Assembly (NCBI RefSeq): GCF_900106925.1
Contig: NZ_FNNZ01000012.1
Span: 1-64,000 of the forward strand
Length of the DNA: 64,000 nt
DNA from: Thiocapsa roseopersicina
GTDB taxonomy: Bacteria; Pseudomonadota; Gammaproteobacteria; Chromatiales; Chromatiaceae
Direction: 5' to 3'
Shown here in pieces: positions 55,301 to 63,398 of the stretch (its first letter is position 1; the number at the start of each line of letters is the position of its first letter). The position numbers and the translations under genes are program-made. Below the pieces are notes generated by a model. It worked only from the letters and a program-made list of their open reading frames with translations, made no database searches and was not told the origin of the DNA.

Positions 55301-56390
55301 CGACGTTCAGCGGATCGGTTGCTCGTATTGTTTGCTCCGCGCGTCCCGTCTTGCCGAGATTGTCCGTGACGGTGAGGGTCGCGAGGTAGGCGCCCGGGGT
55401 CAAATACTCATGGCTCGGCGCAATCTCAACCGAGCTGGTGCCGTCTCCGAAGTCCCAGTCGTAGGAGGCGATTGCTCCGTCCGAGTCGAAGGATGCGCTT
55501 GCGTTGAAACCGACCGTAAGGGGTGCAATGCCGCTCTGCGGCGTCGCCGCGATGGCGGCAACGGGCGGGACGTTCGTCGCTTGCAGGTCGGCGTCGTCGA
55601 TCACGGCCTGGATCTGTGCGGCCGTCAGCGCGGCATCGAATACCTGGACCTCGTCCAAGCGTCCGTTGAAGAAGCGCTGGTAGGTGTTCCAGGTGTACCG
55701 ACCCAGATCCAGCGGCCGGTCGTTTGCTCGAACGGGGCCGACTGCAGTGGTGGTCTGTCCGACCTGGTTCCCATCGATATAGAGGGTGAGAATCGAGCTG
55801 CCATCGGCGACGAAGCGGTAGGTCACTGCGACGTGCTGCCACACGCCGACGGCCAGCGGAACACTCGAGGTCAGCTCCGTCTTACCGGTTGTCGCGTCGT
55901 TGCTCTTGTAGATTTCGACAGAGAGTCGGCCGGCGCCGTCAGACGTTCCGGCGCTCCACATCAAGCCGCGCTCCGGCGCGGCTTGTTTGACGAGGATCGG
56001 GTTTCGATCGGCTAGGCTGGTCGGGTGAATCCAGGCCGACAGGGTGAAATCCCGAGTTTGGGTGCCGAGCTTGCCCGGAATGCCGGCGCCCAACTGGGCG
56101 TCGGTACGAGTTCCGTAAGCGCCGTTCCCGCCCAGCGCGAGTGCGCCGTCGACATATCCCGAAGCGGGCTGCCACTGCGTCGGGCCTATCAGGGCGAGGT
56201 CGTTTCCGCCGAACTGATCGGCGGCAATCAGCCCACCGGACTCGTCGAGAAACCAGTAGGCAACAGGTGTCGGAAGCGTCTGTGCCGTGACCGAGCCGGC
56301 GAGGACCATGGCGAAAATCCAAAGGAGCGAGAGCCCACTCGGCTTATGTTGGTGCGTCGGTGTCGGTTTTTTGTGCACGATGAACCTCAT
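49332..56390 (-). CDS. Giant secreted multidomain adhesin/lectin-like protein
   Basis: This 2352-aa protein has a signal peptide (1-36). Domains in order: LamG/ConA-like (about 42-268), PKD (275-357), PKD (363-443), the conserved domain shared with the 1165-aa protein (446-608), FN3-like (624-713), DUF1349-like (721-917), Ig-like (928-1013), an Ig-like plus ConA-like stretch (1015-1328), an H-lectin-like block (1340-1618), two HYR domains (1622-1694, 1695-1771), a second DUF1349-like domain (1777-1972), a cadherin-like domain (1977-2067) and a second H-lectin-like block to the C-terminus (2075-2352). All are extracellular beta-sandwich types used for carbohydrate binding. There are no transmembrane helices or anchor and no obvious T1SS RTX repeats. 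It probably sits in the polysaccharide matrix. It is uninterrupted, so it is likely functional. Confidence 0.85.
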   Translation of the reverse strand: MRFIVHKKPTPTHQHKPSGLSLLWIFAMVLAGSVTAQTLPTPVAYWFLDESGGLIAADQFGGNDLALIGPTQWQPASGYVDGALALGGNGAYGTRTDAQLGAGIPGKLGTQTRDFTLSAWIHPTSLADRNPILVKQAAPERGLMWSAGTSDGAGRLSVEIYKSNDATTGKTELTSSVPLAVGVWQHVAVTYRFVADGSSILTLYIDGNQVGQTTTAVGPVRANDRPLDLGRYTWNTYQRFFNGRLDEVQVFDAALTAAQIQAVIDDADLQATNVPPVAAIAATPQSGIAPLTVGFNASASFDSDGAIASYDWDFGDGTSSVEIAPSHEYLTPGAYLATLTVTDNLGKTGRAEQTIRATDPLNVAPIARFTALWNGVTVTLDATSSSDADGSIVSYQWSLGDGSTKAGPTIQHGYAQPGTYNVSLTVIDDSGGADTITRPVTFIAPELKVFEINRLVTKTDRGFPWDQPPAAAANGDWTTPINYAQGTLQMRAEIRGQPVVQAMKFQFCMWQYNLTLETCSSIRDVPGTPGTVVTWSSYIPTMYKKDGNPMDWANPRQRYGLSIKNSAGLPVSDFSGWNWNGENPDQWYPLDVRYTVVAVPPGKTFGGWTADVLNAAPGYITDSAPPAIGTVSVSAGQTSAVLTWTTSEPATATLVYGLSASYGVGEAESSTLSTTHSVSLGGLSPGTTYHYRIDAFDAAGNRSATGELTFSTLSESGPAPVIVSDAFSQGTLDTDVWAFVNPLGDATLSLNGAQASIAVPGGSAHDIWNAGNFAPRIMQAAPNTDFEVEVKLDSPVTQRFQIQGLVVQEAPNRFIRYDVHHDGAQVRIFAATLVDGTATTRHNVATAPMTSPIFLRLARQGNVWTPRYSTDGTNWQTLGNFTHAMTVTSVGVFGGNAANTGSPVPAHTLVVDHFFNTASPILPGPGAPSITTQPSDLAVVEGEPATFSVTATGNAPLAYQWSRDGVPISGATSASYTIPVTTRADNGAHFVVTASNAAGSVASRAAKLSLISGGGPVIDVWYGPEQTFGALGVPQWAINVLGNISDPDGLGQVTYSLNGGPAQALSVGPFRRLEAPGDFNVEIPFTSLIPGANLVEIRATDSLGNLATETVTVQHSPGNVWPLDYAINWATTGDIQDVSQIVDGDWGIVGGALRPIQRGYDRLVAVGDIAWTDYEVTVPVTVHGFDAKGFVKPNFKPSLGVMLKWPGHTNWTGSQPGWGYYPAGGGAWYEFEQDGSGSLSLTDFETLDAVDPLNRDLSINVAYIWKVRVQSLIGGSTRYSAKVWRASDPEPASWELIATDANDVDGGSLLLVAHYVDASFGNITIKPIALDPSDPPPPPVLHHGVVDGVGASWQTVTLPYGYTDPVVVASVRYPNASVTPVVTRIRNAVGNQFELRVQNPSDQPLTGSYSVHYTVAEAGVYTQAQHGIKMEAVKFTSNKTNYKGAWWQQEARTYANSYTAPVVLGQVMSANDTRWSSFWARGDSKDFAPNPTKLSASKHVGEDTVKTRANELIGYMVIESGSGEVGGVGYHAGVSAASIQGIGNNPPFSVPYQIAMSASTAVVSSAGMKITDGGWPVLFGTNPLANGALSLAIDEDQITDAERSHGSEHVAYLVLGGNTAPGAPVVTPPANVTAEATGVRSYPAIGQATSSDGTPVTNNAPSNGFPLGTTVVTWSATNLAGLTGTAQQQVTVVDTTAPQITVPANVVAQATGTLTSVVLGQATATDLFGPISIGNNAPSNGFPVGTTLVTWTATDANGNSSSATQSVTIIAGGTGGIVSDDFNQGTLDTGIWTFVDPIGNSTLSLNGAQAAIGAPATTAHDIWTAGNFAPRLMQAVLDADFEVEIKLDSPVTQRFQIQGLVVEESPGRFMRFDVHHDGTRVRVFAATVVDGTASIRHNVATTLSGSPLYLRLARQGNLWTPKYSTDGTNWQTLTAFSHAMSVNAIGIFAGNTGSPIPAHTALVDYFLNTADSIAPGPPVAVDDTASVVRGGTVVIDVLANDSDPDGNLDPGTVLIQNLPAFGTLNDDGTGRLTYVHDGSATTTDSFSYTVADAPGAVSNVADVSLTITAAPATTSVFHHGTLAAVDDTWRTVTLPRSYTDPVVIAAVQYDTPPALPAIARVRNAVGNSFEVRVQNPGDEPLDAAYTLHYTVVEAGVYTLAEHGIKMEAARFTSTQTSGIGNWSAGNTRAYAQSYTSPVVLGQVMSENDPRWSVFWARGGTIKQPPTSSILVVSKHVGEDFEKTRANETIGYLVIEAGSGVAADTRYSVGLSARTVAGVEGIPPYAVPYPAGIVPTTAVLSASAMQGGDGGWPILYGLAPLSAGALDLAFQEDQLADLETAHTTEQVAYLLLE

Positions 56391-56931
56391 GTACGGCTTC
56401 GATTCCTATAGTGCCGGGGGCGTTCGCATCGCGGACGAGGATCTCGTAAAAACCCGGAGTGCCTCGCTCGTTGGACCGGCCACCCTACACCCGCTTCGCG
56501 GGGTCGCGAATGCACGTCGTGCCGGAGCGCCACGGGGCACTTTGGCCGGAATCAAGAACAATGCCATCCGGGAGCTCGTCAACCGCCGGGGCTGACTCAC
56601 AAGATGCGTTGACCTAGTCTCGGGTTCAATGCAGACTAACAGTTGGAGTCGCCGCAGACCGAGATTCCTGTCACCGGGCACGGTTAGAAGCGAAACATCC
56701 ATTGTTATCTCAGGCCACCTTCGGTTGGAGAGCGCTTCCCGGTCCGGTCTTAACCCCCATACTATACGACGAGGCAGAGATGACACGTGAGGACCCGACG
56801 AAAGGGCTTTCACGTGTCGTGTCGATCCGAGGTCGATCGGCATTGTCGCTGCCCGGCGCAATTGTCGATCGATGGCGGGACGTTTCGGAGGCTCCATCCG
56901 GTCGCTTCTTTAGGATTTCATAAGGCCCTGT
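56391..56931. other. Divergent promoter region
   Basis: This 541-bp spacer separates the minus-strand giant gene from the plus-strand ABC exporter gene, so it must hold promoters for both. Near 56480-56540 it carries GC-rich palindromic DNA (CACCCGCTTCGCGGGG type) related to the other dispersed repeats. No gene is evident. Confidence 0.45.
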
Positions 56932-58674
56932 ATGGAACATATCCGGAAGATCTTTGCGGTCTTAAGGCCGGAGCAGCGCAGGCATGCTTATTGGCTGTTC
57001 GCGCTGATGCTCGTCGCGATGGTCCTCGAGACGCTGGGTGTGGGCCTAATTATTCCGTTTTTGGCGCTGGTTTCGGAGCCGGACATCGGCAGTCGTTATC
57101 CGCTGCTGAAGCCGTATTTGGACCGTTTGGGAAATCCCGATCAGAAAACCCTGATCATGCTCGGCATGCTCGGCATGCTCGGGTTCTTCGCAGTCAAGAA
57201 TGCCTTCTTGGCCTTCATGGTTTGGCAGCGGTCGGCGTTCGTTGCGGACACGCAGGCGGGCCTAGCGCGTCGCCTGTTTCGCGCTTACCTTCTACAGCCC
57301 TACACCTTTCATCTGATGCGCAACTCGGCGCAGTTGATCCGCAACGTGAGCGTGGAATCAAACCAGTTCACGGCCGGCTTAAACAGTCTGATCGAACTCG
57401 TGACGCAGGGGCTTGTTTTGATCGGGATCGGCGCCTTGCTGCTTGTCGTCGAGCCGATCGGCGGATTGGTTGCCCTTTTGATCCTGGGGATAGCCGGGAC
57501 GCTGCTTCAGTACGTCACCAAACAACGGATTCGGCGTTGGGGCAAGGCGCGCCGCTTCCATCAAGGCCGGATTATCCAGCACCTTCAGCAGGGGCTGGGC
57601 GGCGTGAAGGACATCAAGCTACTGGGACATGAGGAGAGTTTTCTGGCTCAGTTCGCGACCCATGCGGTCGGAAACGCTCAAGCGGAACGTAAACGTAAAT
57701 TTCTCAACGGGCTGCCGCGCCTTTGGTTCGAGTTCCTCGCGGTGCTCGGGTTGGTGGCGCTGGTAGTCAGCATGCTGGCGCAAGGGCGTGCGATCGAGTC
57801 CATCATCCCGACGCTCGCGGTGTTTGCTGCTGCAGCCTTTCGTTTGATGCCCAAGCTGGGGCAGGTGACGACGAGCAGTCAAGAGCTGAGGTTCGTCGGG
57901 CCCGTAATCGACAGCGTGCATGCCGAGCTGCGGGATCTGGAACGGGTGTCGCCCGAGCCGCGGATCGGACTGTTGCCGTTCGGTGGGGAGATTCGGTTGG
58001 AGTGCGTCGGGTTCACCTATGACGGGGCGAATGTCGCGGCGATCATCGATGTCGATCTCGCGATCCCGATCGGTGCATCGGTCGGATTCATCGGCGGCAG
58101 CGGGGCCGGGAAGAGCACCTTGATAGACGTGATTCTCGGGCTGATTCGCCCCTCTTCCGGGCGTGTTTTGGTCGATGGGGTGGATATCGAAACGAACCTC
58201 CGAGGTTGGCAGGATCAGATCGGCTATGTTCCGCAGAGCATCTTCCTGACCGACGACACGCTGCGTCGCAACATCGCATTCGGAATCGCAGACAAGGACA
58301 TCGACGAAGTGGCGGTATTGGCTGCCGTGAAATCGGCTCAGCTCGAAGATCTCCTTGCGTCATTACCCGACGGTTTGGAGACGCTGGTCGGCGAGCGGGG
58401 GGTCAGGCTTTCCGGAGGGCAACGCCAACGCATCGGCATCGCCCGCGCACTCTATCACGACCCGGCTGTTTTGGTTCTCGACGAGGCCACCAGTGCACTC
58501 GATACCGCGACCGAGCAGGGCGTGATGGATGCCGTCGATGCCCTGCACGGCAACAAGACGATCATTATTGTTGCTCATCGACTTACGACCGTAGCGCATT
58601 GCGATAAGCTTTATCGGCTCGACCGGGGGCGCTTGGTCAGCGAAGGCGCCTACGCAGAGGTCGTGAACGCCTGA
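56932..58674 (+). CDS. ABC transporter, fused permease and ATPase (PglK/MsbA-like)
   Basis: This 580-aa half-transporter has six transmembrane helices in residues 20-315 and an ATPase with Walker A IGGSGAGKST, Q-loop YVPQSIFLTD, signature VRLSGGQRQRIGIARAL, Walker B VLVLDEATSALD and H-loop IIVAHRLTTV. Sequence style (start MEHIRKIFAVLRPEQRRHAY; QRIRRWGKARRFHQGRI) is that of the PglK-like group that flips lipid-linked oligosaccharides. It is the second such exporter in the window and heads the sugar-nucleotide block 58870-64000. Substrate inferred from context. Confidence 0.9.
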   Translation: MEHIRKIFAVLRPEQRRHAYWLFALMLVAMVLETLGVGLIIPFLALVSEPDIGSRYPLLKPYLDRLGNPDQKTLIMLGMLGMLGFFAVKNAFLAFMVWQRSAFVADTQAGLARRLFRAYLLQPYTFHLMRNSAQLIRNVSVESNQFTAGLNSLIELVTQGLVLIGIGALLLVVEPIGGLVALLILGIAGTLLQYVTKQRIRRWGKARRFHQGRIIQHLQQGLGGVKDIKLLGHEESFLAQFATHAVGNAQAERKRKFLNGLPRLWFEFLAVLGLVALVVSMLAQGRAIESIIPTLAVFAAAAFRLMPKLGQVTTSSQELRFVGPVIDSVHAELRDLERVSPEPRIGLLPFGGEIRLECVGFTYDGANVAAIIDVDLAIPIGASVGFIGGSGAGKSTLIDVILGLIRPSSGRVLVDGVDIETNLRGWQDQIGYVPQSIFLTDDTLRRNIAFGIADKDIDEVAVLAAVKSAQLEDLLASLPDGLETLVGERGVRLSGGQRQRIGIARALYHDPAVLVLDEATSALDTATEQGVMDAVDALHGNKTIIIVAHRLTTVAHCDKLYRLDRGRLVSEGAYAEVVNA

Positions 58675-58791
58675 GCCGGTTGAACAGGCAAGCGATCGAT
58701 CCTGATGAACCCTCGGTCGCCCGGCGTGCGGGGCGCGTCACAAAGTGCCCATGCCTGGATGCATTGTCGGTGCCCGGCGAACCGCCGGAAG

Positions 58792-58826
58792 CGGAATGGA
58801 TCGGAATGGATCGGAATGGATCGGAA
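58792..58826. repeat. 10-bp tandem repeat upstream of rfbF
   Basis: CGGAATGGAT occurs three times in tandem (58792-58801, 58802-58811, 58812-58821), followed by a partial copy. It lies 45-80 bp before the rfbF start and could vary in copy number, altering promoter spacing. Confidence 0.6.
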
Positions 58827-58869
58827 GTGGGCTCTAGGCGAAACATCATCCGAAGCGAGGGTAATTATC

Positions 58870-59643
58870 ATGAAGGTCGGAATACTTGCCGGTGGTCTGG
58901 GAACGCGTTTGGCCGAGGAGACGGAGATCCGTCCGAAGCCGATGGTGGAGATCGGCGGCCGCCCGATCCTGTGGCACATCATGATGCACTACTATAGCTA
59001 CGGGCATCGTGATTTCGCGGTCGCCCTGGGCTACAAGGGCGACTACATCAAGCGCTGGTTCAAGGACTTCGGGATCTTGTCCGGCGACATGCGTATCGAA
59101 ACCGCAACCGGACAGGTGACCACGTCGAATGACCGGGATCGCCCCGATTGGACGGTCAACCTCTTCGAAACAGGCCTGAAGACGATGACCGGCGGTCGTA
59201 TCAAGCGATTGCAGTCCTACTTCGGCAACGAAACCTTTATGTTGACCTGGGGCGACGGCGTCTCCGATGTTGATTTGGATGCGCTGCTGCGGTTTCACCG
59301 CGCCCACGGGAAGCTCGCCACCGTGACGGCCGTCAGGCCGCCCGCGCGTTACGGCAATCTCGAGTTCGACGGCGATGCCGTGACCAGCTTTACCGAGAAG
59401 TCGCAGATCCACGAGGGCTGGATCAACGGGGCCTTTTTTGTGCTGGAGCCCGGTGTGATGGATTACATCGAGGGCGACGAGGTCATGTTCGAGCATGCAC
59501 CTATGGAGCGGCTCGCGGCCGACGGGCAGCTCATGGCCTATCGTCACGAGTCGTTCTGGCAGTGCATGGATACCTTGCGCGAGAAGCATCTCCTGGAGGA
59601 GTTGTGGCAGCACGGCAATCCACCTTGGAAGAGTTGGTCCTGA
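58870..59643 (+). CDS. rfbF: Glucose-1-phosphate cytidylyltransferase
   Basis: This 257-aa enzyme makes CDP-glucose from glucose-1-phosphate and CTP. The N-terminal nucleotide-binding motif KVGILAGGLGTRLAEETEIR and the KPMVEIGGRPILWHIM segment are diagnostic for RfbF. MLTWGDGVSDVDLDALLRFH carries the metal-binding Asp, and GAFFVLEPGVMDYIEGDE and ESFWQCMDTLREKHLLEELW close the family signature. Length matches the family (about 257). GAGGGT lies about 8 nt before the ATG. It begins the CDP-sugar route whose next steps are presumably the SDR and C-methyltransferases that follow. Confidence 0.95.
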   Translation: MKVGILAGGLGTRLAEETEIRPKPMVEIGGRPILWHIMMHYYSYGHRDFAVALGYKGDYIKRWFKDFGILSGDMRIETATGQVTTSNDRDRPDWTVNLFETGLKTMTGGRIKRLQSYFGNETFMLTWGDGVSDVDLDALLRFHRAHGKLATVTAVRPPARYGNLEFDGDAVTSFTEKSQIHEGWINGAFFVLEPGVMDYIEGDEVMFEHAPMERLAADGQLMAYRHESFWQCMDTLREKHLLEELWQHGNPPWKSWS

Positions 59644-59885
59644 TCATCTGTTCCGCCTAGACGCGAGTGGTTTGCATCCGGACGGAGTAGGCGACACGCT
59701 GACGTGCCGCTTACCGAAACGTCGCCGCGCCAGGGCGGGTCGCTGTCCCGTTGCGATCCCGGCGAAACGCGTTGGTGAAATGTCTATCCTGGCGCGTAGT
59801 TTGCGTCTTCGTGCCGAAACGAATGTAAGTGGTGCGCGACTTTCGCGCCGTCCTCTTTTGTGCCCCGAGACCTTGGAGCGAGACG

Positions 59886-60911
59886 ATGAGAGTTTTGGTG
59901 ACCGGACATTTGGGTTACATAGGGACAATTCTGGTCCCGATGTTGCTGAAACGCGGGCATGATGTCGTGGGACTCGACGCGGATTGGTTCGAGGACTGTA
60001 CCTTTACCGGCGAGCTGGCCGACGTCCAAAACATCCGCAAAGATGTCCGAGATGTCGAAGCGGCGGACCTTCGCGGCTTCGATGCCGTGATCCATCTTGC
60101 AGGATTGTCCAACGACCCGATGGGCGATTATCGACCGCAGCTCACCGAGGAGATCAACTACAAGGCATCCGTGAAGGTCGCGAGGCTTGCCAAGGATGCG
60201 GGTGTGGCACGCTTCCTGTTTGCGTCCTCATGCAGCAACTACGGGGCCTCCGGCGATAATTTTCTGACCGAGGATGCGGCCTTCAATCCGGTCACGCCTT
60301 ACGGCGTGTCCAAGGTGCGCGTCGAGGAAGCCTTGCATGAACTCGCGGACGACACCTTCTCGCCGACCTATCTCAGGGCATCGACCGCCTACGGCCTCTC
60401 GCCTCGGATCCGCTTCGATCTGGTCACCAACAATCTGACCGCTTGGGCCTTCACGACCGGAAGCGTCTATCTGAAGAGTGACGGCTCACCGTGGCGTCCG
60501 ATCGTCCATGTCGAAGATATCGCTCTGTCTTATATCGCCGCCCTTCAGGCGCCCCGCGACCTGATCCACGATCACGCCTTCAACGTGGGCACGACCACCG
60601 AGAATTATCAGATTCGCGAGATCGCCGAGATCGTCCACGACGTCGTACCGAACTGCGAAATCGGTTTCGCCCCGGATGCCGGGCCGGATTTGCGCTGTTA
60701 TCGGGTCGACTGCAACCACATTGCCCGAACACTGCATGAGTTCAAGCCGCAGTGGACGGCGCGGCGCGGCGTCGATGAGCTCTATCAAGCCTATAAGCAG
60801 GTCGGTTTGGCATTGGATGATTTCGAAGGCGAGCGCTTCAAGCGCATCGCGCATATCCAGAAGCTGGTTGCCGAAGGTCGACTCGACGCGGATTTGCGCT
60901 CGAACGCCTAA
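59886..60911 (+). CDS. NAD(P)-dependent sugar epimerase/dehydratase (SDR)
   Basis: This 341-aa extended SDR has MRVLVTGHLGYIGTILVPML (Rossmann glycine motif), GLDADWFEDCTF, AVIHLAGLSNDPMGDY, FASSCSNYG with catalytic Ser, and Y-G-V-S-K (catalytic Tyr and Lys) in TPYGVSKVRVEEAL. It acts on a nucleotide sugar, probably the CDP-hexose pathway started by RfbF. It does not resemble classical RfbG dehydratase at its N-terminus, so reaction and order are uncertain. GGAG lies 7 nt before ATG 59886. It is separated from rfbF by 242 bp without a gene. Confidence 0.85.
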   Translation: MRVLVTGHLGYIGTILVPMLLKRGHDVVGLDADWFEDCTFTGELADVQNIRKDVRDVEAADLRGFDAVIHLAGLSNDPMGDYRPQLTEEINYKASVKVARLAKDAGVARFLFASSCSNYGASGDNFLTEDAAFNPVTPYGVSKVRVEEALHELADDTFSPTYLRASTAYGLSPRIRFDLVTNNLTAWAFTTGSVYLKSDGSPWRPIVHVEDIALSYIAALQAPRDLIHDHAFNVGTTTENYQIREIAEIVHDVVPNCEIGFAPDAGPDLRCYRVDCNHIARTLHEFKPQWTARRGVDELYQAYKQVGLALDDFEGERFKRIAHIQKLVAEGRLDADLRSNA

Positions 60912-60950
60912 GAACGATCTATTCATCATCAGGAAGGGGAGCTGATTGAT

Positions 60951-62177
60951 ATGCCAAGCCAAGCGTGCTGCAGGGCCTGCGGGAGTCGCGGGCTGCAGTC
61001 ATTTCTCAACCTCGGGGTTACGCCGCTCGCGGATCGACTGCTTACCGAGGCCCAGTTGTCCCAGCATGAGCCAACCTATCCGCTCGAGGTTGCGTTTTGC
61101 CCGAGCTGCACCTTGGTTCAGATCCTGGAGACGGTGCCTCCGGAAGAGCTGTTTTGCGACGATTACCCCTACTTCTCCTCGTTTTCGCCCGCGCTCCTGC
61201 GTCATTCTAAAGAGAACGTCGACGACATCATCGCGCGAAGGGGGCTTGATAGCTCCTCCTTCGTGATCGAGCTCGCGAGCAACGACGGCTATCTGCTGAA
61301 AAACTATGTCGAGCAAGGCATCCCGGTTCTCGGGATCGACCCGGCTGACGGTCCGGCCAAGGCCGCCGAGAAGATCGGTGTTCCTACTTTGAACACCTTC
61401 TTTACGCTCGAGCTGGCGGAGCAACTCAAGAGCGAGGGTCGACAGGCCGACGTTGTTCACGGCAACAACGTACTGGCGCATGTCGCGGATACCAATGGAT
61501 TCGTCGAGGGTGTCGCGCGTCTTCTCAAGGATGACGGTGTTGCCGTGATCGAGGTGCCCTACGTCAAGGATCTCATCGATCATTGCGAGTTCGACACCAT
61601 ATACCATGAGCATCTTTGCTATTTCTCGGCGACTGCTCTCGATCATCTGTTCCGCAGTCACGGTCTCTACCTGAACGACGTCAAGCGACTGCAGATCCAT
61701 GGTGGGTCGTTGCGTTTGTTCGTGGAAAAACGAGAAGACGTCGGCCCCGCAGTGCGAGCCCTTTTGGAGACCGAGCGGCTCGAAAAGGTCGATCAACTCG
61801 ACTATTACCGGGATTTCTCCAAGCGCGTAGAGCACGTCAAGGATGCCTTGTCCCGATTGCTGCGCGACCTCAAGGACCAAGGCCATCGCATTGCGGCCTA
61901 CGGGGCTGCCGCGAAGGGAAGCACCCTGATCAATTATGTCGGCATCGGCTCGGATCTAGTGGATTTCGTCGTCGATCGAAACATCCATAAGCAAGGTCGA
62001 TACATGCCCGGACAACATCTGCCGATCTACGCCCCCGAGCGTTTGTTGGAGACCATGCCCGACGATGTGTTGATCCTGCCGTGGAATTTCGCCGACGAGA
62101 TCCTGGAGCAGCAGGCCGCGTACCGCGAGCGCGGCGGTCGGTTCATCGTTCCGATTCCCGAGCCTAAGGTGCTGTAG
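60951..62177 (+). CDS. Nucleotide-sugar C-methyltransferase-like protein
   Basis: This 408-aa protein has the three-part layout of TylC3/NovU-type sugar C-methyltransferases. A zinc-binding N-terminus (CCRACG, FCPSC) is followed by a SAM domain ([20 protein letters not shown], about 105-125). The [20 protein letters not shown] segment contains the conserved E-H-x-x-Y-F-S, and a C-terminal Rossmann-like domain ([20 protein letters not shown]) comes last. It should add a methyl carbon to a keto sugar to give a branched-chain sugar. It lies 39 bp after the SDR gene and 3 bp before the next methyltransferase, so one operon is likely. Confidence 0.88.
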   Translation: MPSQACCRACGSRGLQSFLNLGVTPLADRLLTEAQLSQHEPTYPLEVAFCPSCTLVQILETVPPEELFCDDYPYFSSFSPALLRHSKENVDDIIARRGLDSSSFVIELASNDGYLLKNYVEQGIPVLGIDPADGPAKAAEKIGVPTLNTFFTLELAEQLKSEGRQADVVHGNNVLAHVADTNGFVEGVARLLKDDGVAVIEVPYVKDLIDHCEFDTIYHEHLCYFSATALDHLFRSHGLYLNDVKRLQIHGGSLRLFVEKREDVGPAVRALLETERLEKVDQLDYYRDFSKRVEHVKDALSRLLRDLKDQGHRIAAYGAAAKGSTLINYVGIGSDLVDFVVDRNIHKQGRYMPGQHLPIYAPERLLETMPDDVLILPWNFADEILEQQAAYRERGGRFIVPIPEPKVL

Positions 62178-62180
62178 CCT

Positions 62181-63362
62181 ATGAAACAGACACACCGATG
62201 CCCGAGCTGTAATGTCGGGGAGATGGAGATCTTCTACGAGGTCGACGCCGTTCCATCGAACAGCTGTATCTTGCTCGGCTCCCGAGAAGAGGCGACCGAG
62301 TATCCGCGCGGGGATATCCGACTCGGATTTTGTCCCGAATGCGGCTTTATCTCCAATGTCGCGTTCGATCCGAAACTGACGGAGTATTCCGGTCGCTACG
62401 AGGAGACGCAAGGGTTCTCCGGAACCTTCAACGCCTTCCATCGCGCTTTGGCGGAACGGCTCATCGAGAAGTACGATCTGCGGGGCAAGGAAGTGCTTGA
62501 GATCGGGTGCGGCAAAGGCGAGTTCATCGCGTTGCTGAGCCAACTCGGGGGTAATCGCGGGATTGGATTCGACCCGGGGTATCGGGAGGACCGAGAGATC
62601 CTGATCCAGGAGGGGCAGGTGACCTTCATCAAGGATTTCTACTCGGAAAAGTACGCCGAGCATCAGGCTGATTTCGTCTGCTGCAAGATGACCCTCGAGC
62701 ACATCCCACGGACCCATGACTTTATGGCGACCGTGCGGCGAGCGATCGGAGACAAGTCCGATACGATCGTGTTTTTCCAGATCCCGGAGGTCATCCGGAT
62801 CCTGCGCGATTGTGCGTTCGAAGACATCTACTACGAACATTGCTCCTACTTTAGCCCCGGGTCTCTGGCCCGCCTCTTCAGGCAGAACGGGTTCGACGTG
62901 CTCGATGTCGATACCGAGTATGGGGATCAATACCTGACGATAGAAGCGCGACCCGCGACCGGGGACGTCACCGCGCCTTTGCCGCGCGAGGATGATCTGG
63001 ACCTTCTCAAGGATTATGTCGCGTCGTTTCCGCAGCGCTGCGATGCGAAGCTGCAGATGTGGCGAGATCGCTTCGCGGAATGGCGCGCTAAGGGGTTGAA
63101 AACGGTGCTCTGGGGGTCAGGCTCCAAGGGTGTTTCCTTCTTGAGATCGATCGATACCGCCGGGCAAATCGAGTACGTGGTCGACATCAATCCCTACCGG
63201 CAGGGCTACTTCATGTCCGGCACCGGACAGGAGATTGTCGCGCCGGCGTTTCTTCGGAATTACCGACCGGATGTCGTAGTGATCATGAACGAGATCTATC
63301 AGGACGAGATTACCCGCGACCTGAACGCGCTCGGGCTCGCACCGCATGTCGTCGCCGTATAG
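62181..63362 (+). CDS. Nucleotide-sugar C-methyltransferase-like protein, second copy
   Basis: This 393-aa protein has the same layout as the preceding gene but is clearly diverged. Zinc motifs are CPSC and FCPECG. SAM motif I is VLEIGCGKGEFIALLSQLGG, then FDPGYRED. YYEHCSYFSPGSLARLFRQN aligns with the E-H-x-x-Y-F-S element, and VLWGSGSKGVSFLRSIDTAG is the C-terminal nucleotide-binding fold. It starts 3 bp after the previous stop. It may methylate a different carbon or a different sugar. Confidence 0.86.
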   Translation: MKQTHRCPSCNVGEMEIFYEVDAVPSNSCILLGSREEATEYPRGDIRLGFCPECGFISNVAFDPKLTEYSGRYEETQGFSGTFNAFHRALAERLIEKYDLRGKEVLEIGCGKGEFIALLSQLGGNRGIGFDPGYREDREILIQEGQVTFIKDFYSEKYAEHQADFVCCKMTLEHIPRTHDFMATVRRAIGDKSDTIVFFQIPEVIRILRDCAFEDIYYEHCSYFSPGSLARLFRQNGFDVLDVDTEYGDQYLTIEARPATGDVTAPLPREDDLDLLKDYVASFPQRCDAKLQMWRDRFAEWRAKGLKTVLWGSGSKGVSFLRSIDTAGQIEYVVDINPYRQGYFMSGTGQEIVAPAFLRNYRPDVVVIMNEIYQDEITRDLNALGLAPHVVAV

Positions 63363-63398
63363 GGTCCAGACGCCCTGTTCAGCCCGAGAGGTCATTGA

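Noticed and set aside
18409-56390. PEP-CTERM sorting tails on the large secreted proteins
   Set aside because: The C-termini of the three proteins end in beta-strand domains with no PEP motif, hydrophobic helix and basic end.
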